Source of the DNA: Pigmentiphaga litoralis
Lineage (GTDB): Bacteria > Pseudomonadota > Gammaproteobacteria > Burkholderiales > Burkholderiaceae_B
Assembly: GCF_013408655.1 (NCBI RefSeq)
Contig: NZ_JACCBP010000001.1
Span: 1,488,001-1,552,000, forward strand
Reading direction: 5' to 3'
DNA length: 64,000 nucleotides
The notes beneath the pieces are model-generated. The model made no database searches, was not told the DNA's origin, and saw only the letters and a program-made list of their open reading frames with translations. The position numbers and the translations under genes were made by a program. How positions within the stretch are numbered: the stretch's first letter is position 1; each line of letters opens with the position of its first letter. This document shows positions 57,846 through 64,000 of the stretch, piece after piece.

Positions 57846-60187
57846 CAGGCACGCTCCACGCTGATTTGTTCAAACGCGCCACCCAGTGCCACGGTCGTTG
57901 CGTGGGCGGCCGAAATACGGACGGCCCCATCGGCAACCGTGTCGTCTTGTTGAATGAAAAGCTCGATGACACCGGACGGCGACGTGACGCGGACGCGGTC
58001 GCCCGCGACCATGCCCAGGCGTTCTAACGTTGCCGAGTGCGCCCGGGCATCGGGCGCATCGGACGCCGGATGGGCCTGCAGGCCTTCGGCGCGGCGCGCG
58101 ATGGCGTCGGTGCGGTAGATCGGCACGTCGGCAACACGTTCCAGGGCGCCGGCGGCCACCGCGGTACCGGCCTTGCCCAGCGACACGCCGACGTTCAGCG
58201 TGTTCGACAGGCGCGAGGCGATGTCGCCCGACAGCACGCTGTCGCGCACCGATTCCGAGGTTTCGTCGTCGAAGTTCGCCAGCTGCAGGGCGTTGCCCAG
58301 CACGCGCAGCACCTTCCAGCCCGGACGCGTCATGCCGCGCGGGCGGACCGTGCCCTTGAAGCCCTGGACGCGCCCTTCGGCGTTGACGAACGTACCGGAC
58401 GTTTCCGTGAACGGCGCGACCGGCAGGATCACGTTGGCCCATTCCTTGGCGTCGGACACGAACGGCGTCAGTGCGACGTTGAAGCTGGCCGACTTCAGTG
58501 CAGCCAGTGCGGCCGGACCGTTGTCGCAGTCGAACGTCGGTTCGGCGTGCAGGACCACATAGGCCTTGAGCGGCTCGGCGATCATGGCGGCGGCGGTCTT
58601 GCCACCCTGCTGCGGCACGGCTTCGGCCAGATAGCCGCCCACCGAGTTGCCGCCTTCGGTCAGCACGCCCAGCTTGGCGCCCGTCGTGGTGGCGATGAAC
58701 TGCGCATTGGCCGCAATGGCGAGTGCATCAGGATGCTGGATCGCCAGGTTGCCCAGCAGCACGGCAGAGTTGGTACCCGTGCGCAGCAGCTCGGCAATGC
58801 GGGTCGAGGCGTCGTCGGCTTCGACCTGACCGAGTTCAGCCGGCACAGCCACTTCCTTGGCGCCTGCCACCGCAACCGCCAGTTTGGCGAGCACGCCAGC
58901 CAGTTCGCTCGGCTTGACGGTGATGCGCTGCGTGACGGGCAGCAGCGGATCGTCGCCGGACACGTCGATCAGCACGACACGCGTGCCGGCCTTGGCGGCC
59001 TGACGCAGACGCTGGGCGATCAGCGGATGATCCTTGCGCAGGAACGAACCGATGACGACGACACGGTCCAGCGTGGCCAGGTCGGCCAGCGGCATGCCGA
59101 GCCACGGTGCGCCCGTGCGGGCAGCGTCGACGTCCGTTGCGGTATGACGCAGGCGGAAGTCGATGTTGTCGGAACCCAGGCCGCGCACCAGGCGGGCCAG
59201 CAAAGCAAATTCTTCGGTCGTGGCGTACGGTGCCGACAGCGCGCCGATCTGGTCGGCGCCGGCGCTGGCCTGCACCTGCTTCAGACCAGCAGCAGCGAAG
59301 TCCAGGGCTTCGGCCCAGTCGGCTTCCTTCCAGACGCCGTCGTTGCCGCGGATCAGCGGTGTGGTCGCGCGATCGTCGCTGTTCAGGCCTTCGTACGAGA
59401 AACGGTCACGGTCGCTGATCCAGCACTCGTTGACGTCTTCGTTTTCGAGCGGCACGACACGCATGACGCGGTCGTTCTTGACCTGGACGATCAGGTTCGC
59501 GCCGACGCTGTCGTGCGGGCTGACCGACTTGCGGCGCGACAGCTCCCAGGTACGGGCGCTGTAGCGGAACGGACGCGACGTCAGGGCGCCCACCGGGCAC
59601 ACGTCGATCATGTTGCCCGACAGTTCGGATTCGACCGCGCGGCCCACGAACGAGGTGATCTCGGCGTGTTCGCTGCGGTTCAACATGCCCAGTTCCATCA
59701 CGCCGGCAATTTCCTGGCCGAAGCGGACGCAACGCGTGCAGTGGATGCAGCGCGCCATTTCCTCGGCCGATACCAGTGGGCCCAGGCTTTTATGGAACAC
59801 CACCCGCTTTTCTTCGCTATAGCGCGAAGCCGAGCTGCCGTAGCCGACGGCCAGGTCCTGCAACTGGCATTCGCCGCCCTGATCGCAGATCGGGCAGTCG
59901 AGCGGGTGATTGATGAGCAGGAACTCCATCACGCCCTTTTGGGCATTGATGGCCTTCTCGGATTGTGTGTGCACGACCATGCCGTTGCTGACCGGTGTCG
60001 CACAGGCAGGCAGCGGCTTGGGCGCCTTCTCGACATCAACCAAACACATGCGGCAATTGGCCGCGATCGACAACTTCTTGTGATAGCAGAAGTGCGGCAC
60101 GTAAAGGCCGACTTTCTGGGCGGCATGCATGACCATGCTGCCCTCCGCCACCTCCACCTTGTTGCCGTCGATCGTGATTTCAACCAT
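57845..60187 (-). CDS. nuoG: NADH-quinone oxidoreductase subunit G, 780 aa
   Basis: The largest peripheral subunit. N-terminal iron-sulfur domain: 2Fe-2S cysteines in [19 protein letters not shown], then [14 protein letters not shown], the [14 protein letters not shown] segment and [12 protein letters not shown] for N4 and N5. The place of cluster N7 reads [11 protein letters not shown], without the cysteines used by E. coli, so N7 is absent. A molybdopterin-like domain without cofactor follows (about 260-700). It lies 83 bases before nuoF in transcription order reversed, i.e. after nuoF, and overlaps nuoH. Confidence 0.96.
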   Translation of the reverse strand: MVEITIDGNKVEVAEGSMVMHAAQKVGLYVPHFCYHKKLSIAANCRMCLVDVEKAPKPLPACATPVSNGMVVHTQSEKAINAQKGVMEFLLINHPLDCPICDQGGECQLQDLAVGYGSSASRYSEEKRVVFHKSLGPLVSAEEMARCIHCTRCVRFGQEIAGVMELGMLNRSEHAEITSFVGRAVESELSGNMIDVCPVGALTSRPFRYSARTWELSRRKSVSPHDSVGANLIVQVKNDRVMRVVPLENEDVNECWISDRDRFSYEGLNSDDRATTPLIRGNDGVWKEADWAEALDFAAAGLKQVQASAGADQIGALSAPYATTEEFALLARLVRGLGSDNIDFRLRHTATDVDAARTGAPWLGMPLADLATLDRVVVIGSFLRKDHPLIAQRLRQAAKAGTRVVLIDVSGDDPLLPVTQRITVKPSELAGVLAKLAVAVAGAKEVAVPAELGQVEADDASTRIAELLRTGTNSAVLLGNLAIQHPDALAIAANAQFIATTTGAKLGVLTEGGNSVGGYLAEAVPQQGGKTAAAMIAEPLKAYVVLHAEPTFDCDNGPAALAALKSASFNVALTPFVSDAKEWANVILPVAPFTETSGTFVNAEGRVQGFKGTVRPRGMTRPGWKVLRVLGNALQLANFDDETSESVRDSVLSGDIASRLSNTLNVGVSLGKAGTAVAAGALERVADVPIYRTDAIARRAEGLQAHPASDAPDARAHSATLERLGMVAGDRVRVTSPSGVIELFIQQDDTVADGAVRISAAHATTVALGGAFEQISVERA

Positions 60188-60270
60188 CTTCTTTCCGTAT
60201 GTCCCGTCAAGGGCCAGTCGTGATCATTTATTGAAAACCTTGCGGTCGCGCGCCCTGCTTCGCCGTTCGG

Positions 60271-61593
60271 CTACAGGTAGTGCGGCACCACGCAATGTTT
60301 GTGTTCGATATGGTGGACGAACTCGTCGCGGTAGTGCTTCAGGAAGCCCCGCACCGGCATCGCCGCGGCATCACCCAGCGCACAGATCGTGCGGCCCATG
60401 ATGTTGCCCGCGACCGAGTCCAGCAGGTCGATGTCTTCCGGACGGCCCTTGCCGTTTTCGATACGGTTCACCACGCGGTACATCCAGCCCGTGCCTTCAC
60501 GGCAAGGGGTGCACTGACCGCAGCTTTCCTCGTGATAGAAGTACGAGAGGCGCAGCAGCGACTTGACCATGCAACGGGTCTCGTCCATGACGATCAGCGC
60601 GCCCGAACCCAGCATCGATCCCGCCTTGGCGATCGAGTCGTAGTCCATCGTGCAGTCCATCATCAGGTGCGCAGGCAGCACCGGCGCGCTCGACCCGCCA
60701 GGGATCACGGCCTTGAGCTTGCGCCCGCCGCGAACGCCACCGGCCAGCTCCAGCAGCTTCGAAAAAGGCGTCCCCATGGGGATCTCGAAGTTGCCTGGAC
60801 GCTCCACGTCGCCCGACACCGAAAACAGCTTGGTGCCGCCGTTGTTCGGCTTGCCCACGTTCAGATAGGCTTCGCCGCCGTTGCGGATGATCCACGGCAC
60901 CGCCGCGAACGTTTCGGTGTTGTTGATCGTGGTCGGCTTGCCGTACATGCCGAAGCTGGCCGGGAACGGCGGCTTGAAGCGCGGCTGGCCTTTCTTGCCT
61001 TCCAGCGATTCGAGCAGCGCGGTTTCTTCGCCGCAGATGTACGCGCCATATCCGTGGAAGGCGTGCAACTGGAAGCTGAAACCCGAACCCAGGATCTTGT
61101 CGCCCAGGAAACCGGCCGCGCGGGCTTCTTCCAGGGCTTCTTCGAACCGGTCATAGACCTCGAAGATTTCGCCGTGGATGTAGTTGTAGCCCACGGTGAT
61201 GCCCATTGCGTAGGCGGCAATGGCCATGCCTTCGATCACGATGTGCGGGTTGTAGCGCAGGATGTCGCGGTCCTTGAAGGTACCCGGCTCGCCTTCGTCC
61301 GAATTGCAGACGAGGTACTTCTGGCCCGGGAACGTCCGGGGCATGAAGCTCCACTTCAGGCCGGTCGGGAAACCCGCACCGCCCCGGCCGCGCAGGGCCG
61401 ACGACTTGACCTCGGCAATGACCTGCTCGGGCGTCATGCCCGACGTCAGGATCTTGCGCAGGGCTTCATAGCCGCCACGCTGCACGTAGTCGTCAATGCG
61501 CCAGTTATTGCCATCCAGACCCGCCATGATCTGGGGGTCGATGTGGCGGTCGTGGAACGCCGTACTGATAGGCAGAATTTCGGTCGTGCTCAT
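60271..61593 (-). CDS. nuoF: NADH-quinone oxidoreductase subunit F, 440 aa
   Basis: Binds NADH and FMN and carries cluster N3. The nucleotide-binding glycine loop is [16 protein letters not shown] (about 68-83) and [13 protein letters not shown] contacts the cofactor. N3 cysteines are in [15 protein letters not shown] and TICALGDAA. The ATG at 61593 overlaps the nuoE stop (ATGA); longer in-frame readings lie inside nuoE. Confidence 0.97.
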   Translation of the reverse strand: MSTTEILPISTAFHDRHIDPQIMAGLDGNNWRIDDYVQRGGYEALRKILTSGMTPEQVIAEVKSSALRGRGGAGFPTGLKWSFMPRTFPGQKYLVCNSDEGEPGTFKDRDILRYNPHIVIEGMAIAAYAMGITVGYNYIHGEIFEVYDRFEEALEEARAAGFLGDKILGSGFSFQLHAFHGYGAYICGEETALLESLEGKKGQPRFKPPFPASFGMYGKPTTINNTETFAAVPWIIRNGGEAYLNVGKPNNGGTKLFSVSGDVERPGNFEIPMGTPFSKLLELAGGVRGGRKLKAVIPGGSSAPVLPAHLMMDCTMDYDSIAKAGSMLGSGALIVMDETRCMVKSLLRLSYFYHEESCGQCTPCREGTGWMYRVVNRIENGKGRPEDIDLLDSVAGNIMGRTICALGDAAAMPVRGFLKHYRDEFVHHIEHKHCVVPHYL

Positions 61594-62093
61594 TGGGCAC
61601 CTCCTGCAGTCGCGTCCGAACGCAGCTCGGCCACCAGGGCTTCCAGGCGATCGTCGGACATCTGAATGCACATACGCTTGTTGTTCACCAGCAGCACTGG
61701 AGAATCGCCGCACGCACCCATGCACTCGCCTTCAACCAGGGTGAATACCCCGTCGGCGGTGGTTTCGCGGTAGTCGATGCCCAGCTTGTCTTTCAGGAAA
61801 TGCGCGGCGCGTTCGCCGTCACGCAAGGCACAGGGCAGATTGGTGCAGACGGAAATCTTGTACTTGCCGGTCGGCTTGAGGTTGTACATGTTGTAGAAGG
61901 TCGCGACTTCCTGCACGGCAATCGGCGCCATGTCCAGGTAGATCGCGATTTCTTCCATCACCTCGGGCGACAGCCAGCCCTTCTCGTCCTGCGCGATAGC
62001 AAGCGCAGCCATGACGGCGGACTGTTTCTGGTCGGCCGGGAACTTGGTCAGTTCGCGGTCGATCTTCTTGAAGGCCTGTTCGGAAAGCAGCAT
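61590..62093 (-). CDS. nuoE: NADH-quinone oxidoreductase subunit E, 167 aa
   Basis: Carries the 2Fe-2S cluster N1a. The four ligands are in [11 protein letters not shown] and [12 protein letters not shown] (C-x4-C, then C-x3-C), the normal pattern. The N-terminal helical part begins [20 protein letters not shown]. It lies 35 bases after nuoD and overlaps nuoF. Confidence 0.97.
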   Translation of the reverse strand: MLLSEQAFKKIDRELTKFPADQKQSAVMAALAIAQDEKGWLSPEVMEEIAIYLDMAPIAVQEVATFYNMYNLKPTGKYKISVCTNLPCALRDGERAAHFLKDKLGIDYRETTADGVFTLVEGECMGACGDSPVLLVNNKRMCIQMSDDRLEALVAELRSDATAGGAQ

Positions 62094-62128
62094 GGTGTGA
62101 TCCGGTATTGACTCGGTAGTGTCGTGAA

Positions 62129-63382
62129 TTAGCGATCGATCTCGCCGAACACGATGTCCTGCGTGCCGATGATGGTGACGGCGTCGGCGATCATGTGACC
62201 GCGCGCCATTTCATCCAGGGCCTGCAGGTGGGCAAAGCCCGGTGCACGAATCTTGAGCCGATAAGGTTTGTTGGCGCCGTCGGACACCAGGTAGATGCCG
62301 AACTCGCCCTTCGGGTGTTCGACCGCCGAATAGGCTTCGCCCGGCGGCACATGGAAGCCTTCGGTAAATAGCTTGAAGTGATGGATCAGCTCTTCCATGC
62401 TGGTCTTCATCTCGGCACGCGATGGCGGCGCCACCTTGTGGTTCGAGGTGATGACCGGACCCGGGTTGTTCCGCAGCCATTCCACGCATTGTTTGATGAT
62501 GCGGTTGGACTGGCGCATTTCTTCGACGCGGACCAGGTAGCGGTCGTAGCAGTCGCCGTTGACGCCCACCGGAATGTCGAACTGCATCAGGTCGTAGACT
62601 TCGTAGGGCTGCGTCTTGCGCAGGTCCCACTCGACGCCCGAACCCCGCAGCATGGGGCCGGTAAAGCCCAGCGCCTTGGCACGGTCGGCCGTCACGATGC
62701 CCACGTCGACCAGACGCTGTTTCCAGATCCGGTTGTCGGTCAGCAGCGTTTCGTATTCGTCGATATAGCCCGGGAAGCGGTTGGTGAACGACTCGATGAA
62801 GTCCAGGAGCGACCCCGACCGTTCGTCGTTCATCGCCCGCACTTCCTTGGCGCTGCGGTACTTGCTGTCGCGGAACTGCGGCATGGCGTCGGGCAGGTCG
62901 CGGTACACGCCGCCCGGACGGTAGTAGGCCGCGTGCATACGCGCGCCCGAGACCGCTTCGTAGCAGTCCATCAGGTCTTCGCGTTCACGGAAGGTGTACA
63001 GGAACACAGCCATCGCGCCCACGTCCAGCGCGTGCGAGCCCAGCGACATCAGGTGATTCAGGATGCGCGTGATCTCGTCGAACATGACGCGGATGTACTG
63101 CGCGCGCAGCGGCACTTCCAGACCCAGCAGCTTTTCGATCGCCATGACGTAGGCGTGCTCGTTGCACATCATCGACACGTAGTCGAGACGATCCATGTAG
63201 GGCAGCGCCTGCAGGAAGGTCTTGTGCTCGGCCAGCTTTTCGGTCGCGCGATGCAGCAGGCCGATGTGCGGGTCGGCACGCTGGATGACTTCGCCGTCGA
63301 GCTCGAGCACCAGGCGCAGCACGCCGTGCGCAGCCGGGTGCTGGGGGCCGAAGTTCAGCGTGTAATTCTTGATTTCTGCCAT
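62129..63382 (-). CDS. nuoD: NADH-quinone oxidoreductase subunit D, 417 aa
   Basis: Forms much of the quinone site with NuoB. The signatures are [21 protein letters not shown] (about 11-31) with its quinone-contact histidine, and [17 protein letters not shown] and [14 protein letters not shown]. It lies 3 bases after nuoC, so the two are coupled. Length is normal for an unfused NuoD. Confidence 0.98.
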   Translation of the reverse strand: MAEIKNYTLNFGPQHPAAHGVLRLVLELDGEVIQRADPHIGLLHRATEKLAEHKTFLQALPYMDRLDYVSMMCNEHAYVMAIEKLLGLEVPLRAQYIRVMFDEITRILNHLMSLGSHALDVGAMAVFLYTFREREDLMDCYEAVSGARMHAAYYRPGGVYRDLPDAMPQFRDSKYRSAKEVRAMNDERSGSLLDFIESFTNRFPGYIDEYETLLTDNRIWKQRLVDVGIVTADRAKALGFTGPMLRGSGVEWDLRKTQPYEVYDLMQFDIPVGVNGDCYDRYLVRVEEMRQSNRIIKQCVEWLRNNPGPVITSNHKVAPPSRAEMKTSMEELIHHFKLFTEGFHVPPGEAYSAVEHPKGEFGIYLVSDGANKPYRLKIRAPGFAHLQALDEMARGHMIADAVTIIGTQDIVFGEIDR

Positions 63383-63385
63383 GAT

Positions 63386-63979
63386 TTACCGTCCTGCTCC
63401 GTAGCCGTCTTCGCGGATCACACGCGGGATGATCAAACGCGGTTCGATGGTCACGGGCTGATAGATGACCCGGCGTTGTTCCGGGTCGTAGCGCATTTCA
63501 ACGTTGCCGGTCACCGGGAAGTCCTTGCGGAACGGATGGCCGATGAAACCATAGTCGGTCAGGATCCGGCGCAGGTCGGGATGGCCTTCGAACAGGATGC
63601 CGAAGAAGTCGAACGCTTCTCGCTCGTACCAGTTCACGCCAGGCCAGACGTCGACCAGCGACGCCACCACCGGCAGGTCCGGATCGTCGGCAAAGGTGCG
63701 CACGCGCAGGCGCCAGTTGTTCTTGTAGGACAACAAGTGCAGCACCACGCCGAAGCGCGGACCTTCATTGACGTCGTTGCCGTACGCCGAATAATCCACG
63801 CCGCACAGGTCGACGCAGCTTTCGAAACCCAGGTCGGGGTTGTCGCGCAGGGTCAGGCACACCTGCATGTATTGCGCAGGCGGCACTTCGAGCGTCAGCT
63901 CGCCCAGGGCAGCGCTGACACGGACCGTGTCGCCGAACAGGCTCAGCAGGCGTTGATTCAGGGTTTCAAGCTTGGTCAT
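63386..63979 (-). CDS. nuoC: NADH-quinone oxidoreductase subunit C, 197 aa
   Basis: The 30-kDa peripheral subunit that packs on NuoD. The family segment [39 protein letters not shown] (about 118-156) is present, and the tail [18 protein letters not shown] is as expected. The ATG is preceded by 21 bases to the window edge. A TGA overlapping the ATG (ATGA) would give an upstream reading ending SDAS, which could be the nuoB stop but cannot be verified. No nuoB motif is in range. Confidence 0.96.
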   Translation of the reverse strand: MTKLETLNQRLLSLFGDTVRVSAALGELTLEVPPAQYMQVCLTLRDNPDLGFESCVDLCGVDYSAYGNDVNEGPRFGVVLHLLSYKNNWRLRVRTFADDPDLPVVASLVDVWPGVNWYEREAFDFFGILFEGHPDLRRILTDYGFIGHPFRKDFPVTGNVEMRYDPEQRRVIYQPVTIEPRLIIPRVIREDGYGAGR

Positions 63980-64000
63980 GAAGCGTCCGAGCGAAAGATG

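Overview
The window is a high-GC, gene-dense chromosomal segment of a betaproteobacterium, most likely an Alcaligenaceae member close to Achromobacter, Bordetella or Pigmentiphaga. The evidence is gene order (pyrG-kdsA-eno-ftsB, gmk-rpoZ-spoT, nuoC to nuoN followed by a DUF2818 gene and a NUDIX gene), a short 67-residue omega subunit, and a Bug-type solute-binding protein. I see no rRNA, tRNA, CRISPR array, insertion sequence or prophage gene.

Region 1 (1-11938) is accessory catabolism. On the minus strand, a molybdenum hydroxylase of the CoxL/CoxM/CoxS type is followed in an overlapping operon by a CoA ligase, an enoyl-CoA hydratase and the start of a periplasmic ligand-binding receptor, with an AraC-type regulator just upstream. 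Next come a GntR/FCD regulator and an IlvD/Edd-type sugar-acid dehydratase, with a Bug receptor transcribed divergently. The two units look like uptake and degradation modules for small organic acids; neither substrate can be read from sequence. The large hydroxylase subunit carries a C-terminal CoxG-like domain.

Region 2 (12154-17684) is a MoxR ATPase, DUF58 and von Willebrand A (VWA) membrane module preceded by an S1C-type serine protease. A second VWA protein of the same length lies divergent to it. A tiny repeat-encoded ORF is coupled by overlaps between DUF58 and VWA.

Region 3 (17728-42151) is mostly housekeeping: S9 peptidase, MscS channel, MlaC-like protein, gmk, rpoZ, spoT, greB, Na/Pi symporter, PHP phosphoesterase, alpha/beta hydrolase, a CoA ligase-like protein lacking the usual catalytic lysine, DUF455, hslO, a TadE-like gene broken by an amber codon, ftsB-eno-kdsA-pyrG, a succinyl-CoA:3-ketoacid CoA-transferase and ETF-ubiquinone oxidoreductase.

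Region 4 (42237-48820) holds a heme-iron unit (heme oxygenase, hmuT, hmuU, hmuV) and the divergent malate synthase G. Region 5 (48950-64000) is a NUDIX hydrolase, DUF2818 and respiratory complex I from nuoN back to nuoC; nuoB and nuoA lie beyond the right edge. ETF-QO and complex I both feed electrons to quinone. The CoxG-like fusion suggests, as inference only, that the molybdenum hydroxylase may do so as well.
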